A stretch of DNA of 64,000 nt from Hahella sp. HNIBRBA332 (lineage in GTDB: Bacteria; Pseudomonadota; Gammaproteobacteria; Pseudomonadales; Oleiphilaceae). The translations under genes and the position numbers were made by a program. The DNA lies in contig NZ_CP132203.1 in assembly GCF_030719035.1 (NCBI RefSeq), positions 5,226,501-5,290,500 of the forward strand. Reading direction: 5' to 3'. Below are positions 18,207 to 27,193 of the stretch, piece after piece (position 1 is the stretch's first letter; every line of letters starts with the position of its first letter). The notes below the pieces were generated by a model. The model worked only from the letters and a program-made list of their open reading frames with translations, searched no databases and had not been told where the DNA came from.

Positions 18207-19172
18207 ATGGAATTCAAAGACTATTACAAGATTCTCGGCGTCGCGGAAGCAGCGTCCGCCGATGACATCAAAAAAGCGTACCGCAAGCTCGCCCGTAAGT
18301 ATCATCCGGATGTCAGCAAAGAAAAGGATGCAGAGGTCAAATTCAAAGAAGTCGGCGAAGCTTATGAGGTGCTGAAAGATCCGGAAAAGCGCGCGGAGTA
18401 CGATCAGCTCAAGCGCATGGGCGCCTATGGCGAAGATGGCCGTTTTCGCCCGCCGCCGGATTGGGAATCCGCATCCCACTTTAATGGTGGCGGCTTCACC
18501 GAAGCGGACGCGCGTCATTTCAGCGACTTTTTCGAGTCGATCTTCGGCCGTGGCGGTTCTGCGCACCGCACCTACAAACAAGGTCATCAACAGAGCTTCC
18601 GCATGCGCGGCGAGGACGTGCACGCCAAAATCGCATTATTTCTGGAGGAAGCCTTCCACGGCTGTGAGAAACAAGTGCAGGTGCAAGTGCCGGAAATCGA
18701 TGAGTATGGGCTGGTAGGTCACCGCAGCAAATCTCTCAACGTAAAAATTCCAGCCGGCATGGGACCAGGTCAACACGTCCGCCTGCGCGGCCAGGGCGCG
18801 GCAGGCTTTGGCGGAGCTGAAAACGGCGACTTGTTTCTGGAGGTGGAGCTGGCCCCCCATCCTGTGTATTCCGTCGACGGCAAAGATATTTACCTAACCC
18901 TGCCCATATCGCCATGGGAAGCGGCGCTGGGCGCGACCGTAACAGCCCCGACGCTGAACGGCAAGGTCAATGTGAAAGTTCCCAAAGGCGCCAGCAGTGG
19001 ACAAAAGCTGAGACTGAAAGGCAGAGGGTTGCCTGGCAATCCCGCTGGAGACCAGATTATCGTACTGCAGGTAACCTTGCCCAAGTCTCACAGCGTGGAC
19101 GCGGAGGCGCTTTATAAGGAGCTTGCGGAAAAAGAAAAATCCTATAATCCGCGCAGCAAGTTGGGGGTGTGA
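18207..19172 (+). CDS. cbpA: Curved DNA-binding protein CbpA (DnaJ co-chaperone)
   Basis: This 321-residue protein has an N-terminal J domain with the HPD motif (KYHPDVSK, about residue 34), a Gly/Phe-containing linker, and two C-terminal substrate-binding domains without the zinc-finger cysteines of DnaJ. This layout and the downstream cbpM identify CbpA. It is a DnaK co-chaperone that also binds curved DNA. It is followed after 3 bases by its inhibitor gene cbpM. Confidence 0.95.
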   Translation: MEFKDYYKILGVAEAASADDIKKAYRKLARKYHPDVSKEKDAEVKFKEVGEAYEVLKDPEKRAEYDQLKRMGAYGEDGRFRPPPDWESASHFNGGGFTEADARHFSDFFESIFGRGGSAHRTYKQGHQQSFRMRGEDVHAKIALFLEEAFHGCEKQVQVQVPEIDEYGLVGHRSKSLNVKIPAGMGPGQHVRLRGQGAAGFGGAENGDLFLEVELAPHPVYSVDGKDIYLTLPISPWEAALGATVTAPTLNGKVNVKVPKGASSGQKLRLKGRGLPGNPAGDQIIVLQVTLPKSHSVDAEALYKELAEKEKSYNPRSKLGV

Positions 19173-19175
19173 AAG

Positions 19176-19514
19176 ATGACGCGTAAAACTATCGTCAGCA
19201 CGGTGGAAGTGCTAAGTCAAAGCGATACCTACACTTTGCGCGAATTGTGCGAGCGCGGCGGCGTCAACGCCGAGTTCATCATTGAGCTGGTCAGCTACGG
19301 CGTCATCGCGCCGGTGGAGGAACGTCCCGCCCATCAATGGCAGTTCGATACTCTGGCGTTGGCGCGACTAAGCCGGGCGATGCGCTTGCAGCGGGACCTG
19401 CAACTCAATCTGCCCGGACTCGCCATGTCATTGGATTTGCTGGATGAAGTCAACGAACTCAGACGCGAAGTCGCACGACTAAACCAACAACTCAACCGCC
19501 TGATGTCGGATTAA
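19176..19514 (+). CDS. cbpM: CbpA modulator protein CbpM
   Basis: This 112-residue protein has a MerR-like helix-turn-helix region (YTLRELCERGGVNAEFIIELV) and a C-terminal helix with a coiled-coil look (LLDEVNELRREVARLNQQLNRLM). CbpM binds the J domain of CbpA and inhibits both its co-chaperone and its DNA-binding activities. It is 3 bases after cbpA and closes the operon, followed by an intrinsic terminator. Confidence 0.92.
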   Translation: MTRKTIVSTVEVLSQSDTYTLRELCERGGVNAEFIIELVSYGVIAPVEERPAHQWQFDTLALARLSRAMRLQRDLQLNLPGLAMSLDLLDEVNELRREVARLNQQLNRLMSD

Positions 19515-19537
19515 GGAAGGGGAAAACACAACGAAAA

Positions 19538-19562
19538 AGGCCAGCGTTCAAGCTGGCCTCTT
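19538..19562 (+). terminator. Intrinsic terminator after cbpM
   Basis: A stem of AGGCCAGC with GCTGGCCT around a short loop is followed by a T-rich stretch (CTTTA). It is 24 bases after the cbpM stop. Confidence 0.75.
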
Positions 19563-19575
19563 TACTATTAATCAG

Positions 19576-19638
19576 GCAGACAAATAGCTTCCTTCTATTT
19601 GTCTGCAACGACAGGGCCTGCACATGTCAAGCCCTGTC
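19576..19638. repeat. Two further tandem hairpins between cbpM and trhO
   Basis: The first is a perfect 12-bp inverted repeat (GCAGACAAATAG at 19576-19587 with CTATTTGTCTGC at 19595-19606, 7-base loop). The second is a perfect 8-bp repeat (GACAGGGC at 19610-19617 with GCCCTGTC at 19631-19638). Neither is followed by a clear T-run. They lie between convergent genes and add to the terminator before them. Confidence 0.7.
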
Positions 19639-19680
19639 TCCCGCGGCTAGCCGCCGCACAGGCGCATCCATGAGCCTGAG

Positions 19681-19713
19681 TATTAACATGCCAATATCAT
19701 TGCCATGTTAATA
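19681..19713. repeat. Long AT-rich palindrome overlapping the trhO stop
   Basis: TATTAACATG (19681-19690) pairs with CATGTTAATA (19704-19713), and the 13 bases between pair further (CCAAT with ATTGC, one mismatch). The result is an almost perfect cruciform-forming palindrome of 33 bases that includes the last trhO codons. It could be a terminator for trhO on the minus strand or a protein-binding site. Confidence 0.6.
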
Positions 19714-20706
19714 TTCAGCGCCTTGAGTCAGATGCTGATGGTAGTTTTTGCGCTTCAGCTTTTTCTCAGCCTGGCGCTTCTTGATGGCCTTGGCCGCCTC
19801 AGAGCCGATATGCTCTTCGCCACGGGATTTAGCCAGTTCAATCTGCTGTTCACGCGCTGCGAAACGGCGAAGCTGGTCTTCAGAGACCTTGTCGTGACAA
19901 TGAGGGCAGCTCACGCCTTTCTTGTAATGCTCGCTCTGCATATCTTCCGCGCTGATCGGCATACGACAGGCATGGCATTGGTCATAACTGCCTTTGTTGA
20001 GGCTGTGATCCACCGCCACCCGGTTATCGAAGACGAAGCACTCGCCTTCCCAGGTTGACTCTTCCTGCGGCACTTCCTCCAGGTACTTCAGAATACCGCC
20101 TTCCAGATGATACACATCCTCAAAGCCCAGCTCTTTCAAATAAGCGGTGGACTTCTCACAGCGGATGCCGCCGGTGCAATACATCGCCACTTTCTTGTGT
20201 TTGGCCGGATCAAGATTGCTTTTGACGTAATCCGGGAACTCGCGGAAAGTTTCCGTATTCGGGTTGATCGCATTCTTAAATTTACCGATTTGCACCTCGT
20301 AATCGTTACGAGTATCAATCAGCAACACCTCGGGATCGGTAATCAGCGCATTCCAATCCTGCGGTTTGACATAGGTGCCCACCACACGTTTCGGGTCAAT
20401 GCCCTCCACGCCCATGGTGACGATCTCTTTCTTCAGTTTGACTTTGGTGCGATAGAACGGAATGTTCTCATCGTAGGATTCTTTGTAGCTCAAGTCCGCC
20501 AGGCGAGGATCAGACTTCAGCCAGGCCAGTAGCGCATCCATCCCCTCGCGGGCGCCGGAGACCGTGCCGTTTACGCCTTCGCGGGCCAGCAACAGAGTGC
20601 CTTTGATTTCATTTTTCTCCATGACTTCAAGCAATGGAGCGCGCAGCGCCTCAAAGTCGTCGAGGGCGACAAACTTGTACAGCGCACAGATAACATACTG
20701 TGACAT
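19708..20706 (-). CDS. trhO: tRNA uridine(34) hydroxylase TrhO (rhodanese family, YceA)
   Basis: This 332-residue protein has an N-terminal ferredoxin-like domain (YKFVALDDFEALRAPLLEVM), a rhodanese domain with active-site Cys in AMYCTGGIRCEKS, and a C-terminal Cys-rich tail (CHACRMPIS and CPHCHDK). This layout is that of TrhO, which makes 5-hydroxyuridine at tRNA position 34 using oxygen. It is monocistronic. Confidence 0.93.
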   Translation of the reverse strand: MSQYVICALYKFVALDDFEALRAPLLEVMEKNEIKGTLLLAREGVNGTVSGAREGMDALLAWLKSDPRLADLSYKESYDENIPFYRTKVKLKKEIVTMGVEGIDPKRVVGTYVKPQDWNALITDPEVLLIDTRNDYEVQIGKFKNAINPNTETFREFPDYVKSNLDPAKHKKVAMYCTGGIRCEKSTAYLKELGFEDVYHLEGGILKYLEEVPQEESTWEGECFVFDNRVAVDHSLNKGSYDQCHACRMPISAEDMQSEHYKKGVSCPHCHDKVSEDQLRRFAAREQQIELAKSRGEEHIGSEAAKAIKKRQAEKKLKRKNYHQHLTQGAEY

Positions 20707-20975
20707 TCAATTTTCCTATATTGCGTACTGGAACGTAAAACCAGAGCAAAAAATTTGCGGGCGACATTATACTCAAATTTTAACCAATCGCACGTCGGAA
20801 AACCGTAACCGATAAAAAGTCCTACATTAAGATACGCCATCTTTCTCATAGCCGGTTAGAATGGGAAGCCCGGCGCCAGGATCAGTCGGCGCCGTCTGGT
20901 TAGCTTGTATTTACCGGCCATGGCCGGCCTTAAGACCGCAAATAACCGACTCTGATCATCGCTGGAGGCGATACT

Positions 20976-21482
20976 ATGTCCATATCCATGTACCAGACTT
21001 CTGTCCCTGTCTTCATTCGCATGCTCGGCAACCTTAATCAGATCCTGGAAAAAGCCGCCGCTCACGCGGAGAAAAAAGGCTTCAACTCACAAAATCTGGT
21101 TAATTACCGCCTGTATCCGGATATGCTGCCGCTTTCTTCTCAAATCCAAATCGCCACCGATACGGTGAAAGGCTGCGTCGCCCGCCTATCCGGCCAGCAG
21201 CCGCCAGTCTACGAAGACAACGAAGCAACGTTGGCGGAGTTATCCGCCCGAGTCACCAAGACCATTGATTACGTGAAGACATTCACGTCGGAGCATATTG
21301 ACGGAACGGAAGAAAAGACTATCCAACTGAAGTTGGGCTCTTACACGCCGACCTTCACCGGTCAGCGATATCTATTGCACTTCGTGCTTCCCAATCTGTA
21401 TTTCCACATCACCACCGCCTACGCCATCCTGCGCCATAACGGGGTGGAAATTGGCAAAGCCGATTATTTGGGCGCTGAATAA
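20976..21482 (+). CDS. DUF1993 family protein
   Basis: This 168-residue cytosolic protein has the family start MSISMYQTSVPVFIRML and the helical DinB-like pattern, including YRLYPDMLPLSSQIQIATD and a conserved HFVLPNLYFHITTAYAILRHNGV near the end. DUF1993 proteins are small four-helix proteins of unknown function. Its 3' end overlaps the end of the convergent ABC exporter gene by 19 bases. Confidence 0.85.
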   Translation: MSISMYQTSVPVFIRMLGNLNQILEKAAAHAEKKGFNSQNLVNYRLYPDMLPLSSQIQIATDTVKGCVARLSGQQPPVYEDNEATLAELSARVTKTIDYVKTFTSEHIDGTEEKTIQLKLGSYTPTFTGQRYLLHFVLPNLYFHITTAYAILRHNGVEIGKADYLGAE

Positions 21483-23311
21483 TCCTCGCCTGAGTCTTCC
21501 TTCTCCGGCCTGACGGCCGGAGTTTCCGCATCCTCGCGTTGTTGAATGCGCCAAAGGTTGGCGTAAACGCCGTTGCGCGCCAGCAGTTCAGAGTGAGTCC
21601 CCTGCTCAGCGACTTTTCCTTCCTGCAGCACCACGATCAGGTCAGCGTCGACAATCGTAGACAACCGATGTGCAATCACCAGGCTGGTCTGCCCCCGGGA
21701 GACTTCCCTGATCGCCTGCAACACGCTTTGCTCAGACTTGCTGTCCAGCGAAGACGTCGCTTCGTCGAACACCAGAATAGGCGGGTTCTTCAGAATTGCG
21801 CGGGCAATGGCGACTCGTTGTTTTTCGCCGCCGCTCAGTTTCAATCCGCGCTCTCCCACCAACGTATTCGCGCCGTCCGGCAGGCGCTGGATAAAGGCGT
21901 CCAGATGCGCCATACGGATTGCGCGCCACACCTCTTCCTCCGTTGCCTCTATACGACCATAACGGATGTTTTCGTATATGGTGTCGTTAAACAGCACCGT
22001 ATCCTGAGGCACAATGGCAATCGCGGAGCGCAGCGACTTCAACGTTACCTCCCGAATGTCCTGCCCATCCACCTTTATAGCGCCGCCATTGACGTCATAG
22101 AAACGGAACAGAAGTTTAACCAGCGTCGACTTTCCTGCGCCGCTGCCTCCCACCACCGCCACTTTGCGCTGCGGCTCAATGCGGAAGCTAACGCCTTGCA
22201 ATATAGGGCGTTGCGTCGAGTAGCCGAAATGGACGTCAGAAAACTCAAGCATCCCCTGTTCAACCCGCAACTCCGGCGCGTCCACCTTGTCAGGCACTTG
22301 CGAGGTCCTGCGCAGCAGCACGAACAATTGCTCAATGTTGGCGAGTGAGCCTTTCATCTCGCGGTAGATAAAACCCAGGAAATTCAGCGGCATGAATAGC
22401 TGCATCATAAAAGCGTTGATGAGGGCGAAGTCGCCCAAGGTCATCTCTCCCGCCACGACATTTTGCGCAGCCAGAATCATCATCGACGTCATGGCCAGCG
22501 CCACAATAAGCGCTTGCCCGCCGTTCAATACGAATAACGACAGGCGGTTCTTGCGCCGCGCCTGCTCCCAGCGCGCCAAATCGGCGTCATAGCGCTGCGC
22601 CTCGTATTCTTCGTTGGTGAAATATTTCACTGTCTCGTAGTTGAGCAGACTGTCCACCACCCGGGTATTACTCTCAGAGTCGGCGCGATTGGCTTCCCGC
22701 ACGTGCTCCGTACGCCAATCCGTGGCCACCACGGAATAAGCCACATACAACACCACGGCGACGAAGGTGATCACTGCGAACCACAGAGAGTAGTTCATCA
22801 ACAGCAGGCCTATCACCATGAGAATTTCCAACAGCGTAGGCGCGATATTGAACACCATAAATCGCATCAGAAAGCTAATGCCGGACAGCCCCCGCTCGAT
22901 ATCCCGAGACAGGCCGCCGGTATTGCGGTTTAAATGGAAATCCAGATCCAAAGAGTGCAGGTGTTGAAAAGCCTGCAAGCCAATACGCCGCATGGCGCGC
23001 TCCGTCACTCTCCCAAACAACGCGTCACGCACCTCGCCGAACAGCACATTGCCAAGTCTTGCTGCGCCATAGGCCAACAACAAGGCTAACGGCAATCCCA
23101 CCACAATGTTGGCGCGCCCCGAATCGAGGCCATCGATAATGTATTTAAGAATGAACGGCAGGCCGACACTGGCTCCCTTCGCCCCCATCAGACATAACAA
23201 AGCCAATAAAACCCGGCGTTTATGCTCAAGCAGATAAGGCCACAAAGAACGGAGAGTTTTGATCCCCGCTTCGTTGTCCGGCGCATCGGTGGCGGAACTG
23301 GAACGTCGCAT
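21464..23311 (-). CDS. Atm1-type ABC exporter (fused membrane and ATPase domains)
   Basis: This 615-residue half-transporter has six membrane segments (residues about 35-330) followed by an ATP-binding domain with Walker A GGSGAGKST, the Q-loop VPQDTVLFNDTIYENIRYG, signature LKLSGGEKQRVAIARA and Walker B ILVFDEATSSLD. The membrane part (RAMRRIGLQAFQHLHSLDLD, then FHLNRNTGGLSRDIERG) is characteristic of the Atm1/HMT1 subfamily, which exports glutathione-linked metals or sulphur compounds. Actual substrate is not known. Confidence 0.85.
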   Translation of the reverse strand: MRRSSSATDAPDNEAGIKTLRSLWPYLLEHKRRVLLALLCLMGAKGASVGLPFILKYIIDGLDSGRANIVVGLPLALLLAYGAARLGNVLFGEVRDALFGRVTERAMRRIGLQAFQHLHSLDLDFHLNRNTGGLSRDIERGLSGISFLMRFMVFNIAPTLLEILMVIGLLLMNYSLWFAVITFVAVVLYVAYSVVATDWRTEHVREANRADSESNTRVVDSLLNYETVKYFTNEEYEAQRYDADLARWEQARRKNRLSLFVLNGGQALIVALAMTSMMILAAQNVVAGEMTLGDFALINAFMMQLFMPLNFLGFIYREMKGSLANIEQLFVLLRRTSQVPDKVDAPELRVEQGMLEFSDVHFGYSTQRPILQGVSFRIEPQRKVAVVGGSGAGKSTLVKLLFRFYDVNGGAIKVDGQDIREVTLKSLRSAIAIVPQDTVLFNDTIYENIRYGRIEATEEEVWRAIRMAHLDAFIQRLPDGANTLVGERGLKLSGGEKQRVAIARAILKNPPILVFDEATSSLDSKSEQSVLQAIREVSRGQTSLVIAHRLSTIVDADLIVVLQEGKVAEQGTHSELLARNGVYANLWRIQQREDAETPAVRPEKEDSGEDYSAPK

Positions 23312-23580
23312 AATGATATATATCAGTCGTCATCAGGGTCAGTGTTGGCATAGCGCTGGCGTGCGAAAGGCGCTGCGGATGTAGCCGCAGACAAGCGCTT
23401 CCCATGCTAGTGGTCAGAATCGGGAACCCACCACTATAACAAGTACTTATAGTTCATTCTCCACCAATTCTCTTATTGCGATTCAAGATCGCGACGATTG
23501 AAAGAGTTTATGAAGAGCGTCGAAGGAATCGGCAAAGCGACCCTTAGCTCAAACGCCACTGCGACGCTCCCCGACCCGCC

Positions 23581-24516
23581 CTAAAAGTGAGAAACAAGAA
23601 ACTCAGACATCAATTGCATGGCGCGCTCCGCCGCTTCAATCTGAGCAAATGCATTTGGAAAGACATGCGGCATCGCCTCCCAGACATGCGCAGTGACAGA
23701 AGCGCCTGCGGCCTGCGTCCGCCTCGCGTATTCCAGGGAGTCGCTCAGCAGTATCTCGGCCGTCCCCACATGAATCTGCAAAGGAGGCAAGCCAGAATGG
23801 TGACCATACAGAGGCGAGGCTTTGGGATCATAGGCATCATGGCCGGCAAGGTAATATTCGGCGAATGCCGCCACCGCGTCCTGCGTCAGATAGAACTCCT
23901 CTTCGGCGCGTTCTTCATGGCTCGCACCAGTCAGAGCCAGATCGGTCCATGGCGACATAGTTACACAGCAAACCGGCGCAGGCCCATAGGCGCCCTCTTT
24001 GTCAGCGCCGATCTGCTCAGCCAACGAGAGAGCGAGTCCACCTCCTGCGGAATCTCCTAGGATAGCAATCTGTTGGCGTCCCGCTGCAATCAGTCCGGCG
24101 TATACCGCCTTCGTCTGGTTCAACGCTGACGGAAACGGATGCTCTGGCGCCAGTCCGTAATCCGCGATAAACACATCAATACCCGTCCGGGCGGCGAACT
24201 GCCCTGCGAAATGCCGGTAGGCATGCGCTGAACCGACCACATAACCACCGCCGTGCAAGTAGAGAATGACGGCGTCAGAAAGAGCGTTCTTAGCCCGCAC
24301 CCAGACTCCCGGCACACCGCCCACGGCATCGGAGTGATACTCCACACCATCGGCCGCAGGCGTTTCCTCTATCATCTGATTATAACTATCGCGCGCCTGC
24401 GGCCCGTTGAGCATGCCTTTGAAAGGAGCGGATTGCTGGCGTATGGCGCCAACAACGGCGAGGTCAGCCGGGCTGACGGGATGGTTGATGAAGAGTTCGT
24501 TTTGTTCTCTGGACAT
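23581..24516 (-). CDS. HSL-family alpha/beta hydrolase (esterase)
   Basis: This 311-residue protein has the hormone-sensitive-lipase signature: the oxyanion motif HGGGYV and the nucleophile elbow GDSAGGG. The Asp and His of the triad are expected in VGTAEILLSDS and MPHVFPNAF. It should hydrolyse short acyl esters in the cytoplasm. It is divergent from a LysR regulator 170 bases away, which most likely controls it. A second HSL enzyme is encoded at 41244-42149. Confidence 0.9.
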   Translation of the reverse strand: MSREQNELFINHPVSPADLAVVGAIRQQSAPFKGMLNGPQARDSYNQMIEETPAADGVEYHSDAVGGVPGVWVRAKNALSDAVILYLHGGGYVVGSAHAYRHFAGQFAARTGIDVFIADYGLAPEHPFPSALNQTKAVYAGLIAAGRQQIAILGDSAGGGLALSLAEQIGADKEGAYGPAPVCCVTMSPWTDLALTGASHEERAEEEFYLTQDAVAAFAEYYLAGHDAYDPKASPLYGHHSGLPPLQIHVGTAEILLSDSLEYARRTQAAGASVTAHVWEAMPHVFPNAFAQIEAAERAMQLMSEFLVSHF

Positions 24517-24686
24517 CTTTTTATACCTTTAATAACTCGGACAACTTACAGCTGGCGCGACACAAGAACCGCTACATGGCGGGATTTAAGAGTCGTCTGC
24601 TTGCGCCCAGCGGATGGAACTCAGGTAGAATAGGCCATCCCACAAATGACATTAAACACCCAGTATTCCGACGGAGCGTTCCATAA

Positions 24687-25571
24687 ATGAAACAGGCTAT
24701 CGTCCTGGACGCCCTGGCGCACTTTGACCTCGTCGCACGCCATGGCGGGTTCAGTCGCGCGGAACAGGCTTCCGGCAAGCCCAAAGCCACGCTTTCCCGA
24801 CAGGTTCGGGGATTGGAGGATCAGCTGGGCATTCGTCTTATCAACCGCGACAGCCGGGCTTTCGCCTTGTCTGAAGAAGGACAATGGCTGCACGAGCGAA
24901 CCCGTGACCTGCTGGCCGACTTAAACGAAGCGGTGACTGCGTTGACCCACGACCACGCTCCTGCGCGCGGTCGCCTGCGCGTCAGTTGCCCGATGATGTT
25001 TGGTCATATAGTGATGGGACGACGCGCCGCAGAGTTCGCGCGGGCCTATCCGGAGATCCAATTGGAAGTGACAGTGGAAGAACGCGAGGTAGACCTGATA
25101 GAAGAGGGTTATGACGTCGTCATTCGCGTCAATCCCCGCCCGGATAGCCAGCTTGTCGGCCGCTGCATACTGCGTAACGTTCAACATCTCGTAGCCCCGG
25201 CCGGGCTGTCGCAACCCAGTGATGAGACAGTTCCCATACCCGCGGTCACTCGCTCCAGCACGCCGGACGAACGCACGCTACGCGTACTGGATGGCCAAAA
25301 CGAACGGGCCTACCTGCTTCGCAGCGCGCTACGCCTGCCCTCCCCGCTGATGCAACGCGACGCCGTGCTTACCGGCGGTTTGGTCGCCGTCTTACCCTAC
25401 GCATTAATAGCTCAGGATCTGGCCAAAGGAACCCTGGTCGACTGGGGACGTCTGCCCACCCCGCCAGTTGAAGTTTGGGCGCTACACGCCAGCCGCCGCC
25501 TCGCCAGCGCTAGAATAAAGGCCTTTATAGATTTTCTAAGCGACCGGGCGACGCTGTGGCCGACCAGTTGA
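24687..25571 (+). CDS. LysR-family transcriptional regulator
   Basis: This 294-residue protein has the LysR helix-turn-helix (FDLVARHGGFSRAEQASG, then KATLSRQVRGLEDQLGIRL) and an effector-binding domain starting near residue 92 (RGRLRVSCPMMFGHIVMGRR). The divergent position to the esterase gene suggests it regulates that gene. The effector is unknown. Confidence 0.9.
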   Translation: MKQAIVLDALAHFDLVARHGGFSRAEQASGKPKATLSRQVRGLEDQLGIRLINRDSRAFALSEEGQWLHERTRDLLADLNEAVTALTHDHAPARGRLRVSCPMMFGHIVMGRRAAEFARAYPEIQLEVTVEEREVDLIEEGYDVVIRVNPRPDSQLVGRCILRNVQHLVAPAGLSQPSDETVPIPAVTRSSTPDERTLRVLDGQNERAYLLRSALRLPSPLMQRDAVLTGGLVAVLPYALIAQDLAKGTLVDWGRLPTPPVEVWALHASRRLASARIKAFIDFLSDRATLWPTS

Positions 25572-25825
25572 ATATCACCGCCTCCAGAAACGTAACATTC
25601 TGTTTACAAAGAAAATTCATTTTAATAAAGTCGCGTACACCTACCTAACGAAAAAGCAAAGGAGAGCTACGCCACCAAAAATATAAATTCGGGTCAATTT
25701 CTGAGGCTCCGGGTTAGCCACAATACGAAAAATGATGTTAGAACCCGCGTCGTCTCATACAAGCTAACAACAAATAGTACAAAGCAGAGGGAGCATTACT
25801 GCGACATTTTTACAGGGAGAATGCT

Positions 25826-27181
25826 GTGATTCGTTCCAACCAAAATAATCTCTTACGTCGTTCTATCGCACTTACTATCTTAACCAGCGCGCACGCCTTA
25901 GCCGGGCCTTTACCAACGCCCGTTGTCGATTCGGATTACTACGATAATGGCGATCCGGCTCCGGCTAAATATGAGTTGGGGCGCATGCTCTTCTTCGACA
26001 AAATTATGAGCGGCAACCGCAATATATCCTGCGCCACTTGTCATAACCCGCTACTCGCCACAACGGACGGCCTGTCATTGGGCATTGGCGAAGGCGGGCG
26101 CTTTATCGGGCCTTATCGCACCACAGGTTCCGGCGACGACGCCGTACCCGGCCGTATCGGCCGTCATGCGCCACACCTTTATAACCTGGGCGCGCGGGAA
26201 TTCATTCACCTCAACTGGCAGGGCATTATGGAAGGCAATGCGGACAAGCCCAGCGAAATCAGCATTCCAGCCGGCCCGGAAAAACCAGGCGGACTGGATA
26301 ATGTTCTGGCCGGACAGGCATTGTTCCCTATCGCCAATATCAATGAAATGATCGGGCAACGGGGCGAAAATGAAATCGCCGATTCCGTCCGCCCAGGTAA
26401 TGGCCGCTTTCGCCCCATTTGGGAAGGCTATCTGAAACGCATCCGCGCCATTCCCGAATATGTCGAGTTATTCCAGGCTGCCTATCCCAACATCAGCCTG
26501 CCTGAAGATATCAAGATTGCTCATTATGCAAACGCCATCGCCGCCTTTGAAACCAGCGCCTTTCGCGCCGACAACAGCCGTTTTGATCAGTATCTGCGAG
26601 GCGATGTCGACGCACTCAGCCCCAAGGAAGTGGAAGGTATGAATTTATTCTACGGCGCGGCGGGTTGCGACAGTTGTCATAGCGGTAAATTCCAGACTGA
26701 CCACAGCTTCCATAACATCGCCATGCCGCAGATCGGTCCGGGTCCTGAAGCGCGCATGCCGTTGGAAGACCGTGGCCGCTCGGAAGCGACGCGTGAACAA
26801 GGAGACTTCGCCAAGTTCAAGACCCCCTCCCTGCGTAATGTCGCTCATACCGCCCCTTACGGGCATGACGGCGCTTACGCGACCCTGGAGGGTATTGTCC
26901 GGCATCATCTGAACGCGGAGGAATCCCTGGACGACTATGACACCACACAAGCGCTGATGCCTTCGCGCAGCGATCTGGACGAGATTGACTTTCAGGGGTA
27001 CGAGGATGTTTCGTTACGGGACAAGATCGCTCAGAACAACGCGCTTCGCCCCAATCCGTTATCCGATGCGGAGGTCAATGCATTAATCGCTTTCCTGCAT
27101 ACCCTGACGGACACGGACAGCCTTAATCTCCATAAACTGATTCCTAGTCGAGTTCCAAGCGGCATTGCAGTCAGCGACTGA
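25826..27181 (+). CDS. Di-haem cytochrome c peroxidase / MauG family protein
   Basis: A GTG start follows an AGGGAG ribosome binding site; an overlapping ATG five bases upstream runs straight into a stop. The 451-residue product has a signal peptide (residues 1-27, ending HALAG) and two c-type haem sites, CATCH near residue 72 and CDSCH near residue 279. LGRMLFFDKIMSGNRNISC is the family start. It is periplasmic. Family members include peroxide-reducing CcpA and MauG-type enzymes that oxidise protein substrates; this one cannot be assigned to one class by sight. A TTTACA element with AT-rich sequence downstream of it lies at about 25609-25634 and could belong to a promoter. Confidence 0.88.
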   Translation: MIRSNQNNLLRRSIALTILTSAHALAGPLPTPVVDSDYYDNGDPAPAKYELGRMLFFDKIMSGNRNISCATCHNPLLATTDGLSLGIGEGGRFIGPYRTTGSGDDAVPGRIGRHAPHLYNLGAREFIHLNWQGIMEGNADKPSEISIPAGPEKPGGLDNVLAGQALFPIANINEMIGQRGENEIADSVRPGNGRFRPIWEGYLKRIRAIPEYVELFQAAYPNISLPEDIKIAHYANAIAAFETSAFRADNSRFDQYLRGDVDALSPKEVEGMNLFYGAAGCDSCHSGKFQTDHSFHNIAMPQIGPGPEARMPLEDRGRSEATREQGDFAKFKTPSLRNVAHTAPYGHDGAYATLEGIVRHHLNAEESLDDYDTTQALMPSRSDLDEIDFQGYEDVSLRDKIAQNNALRPNPLSDAEVNALIAFLHTLTDTDSLNLHKLIPSRVPSGIAVSD

Positions 27182-27193
27182 TATTGGGTTGTT

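Noticed and set aside
20914..20927. Perfect 14-bp palindrome CCGGCCATGGCCGG before the DUF1993 gene
   Set aside because: It is short and GC-rich, and such palindromes are common by chance in this genome; no positional logic was found.
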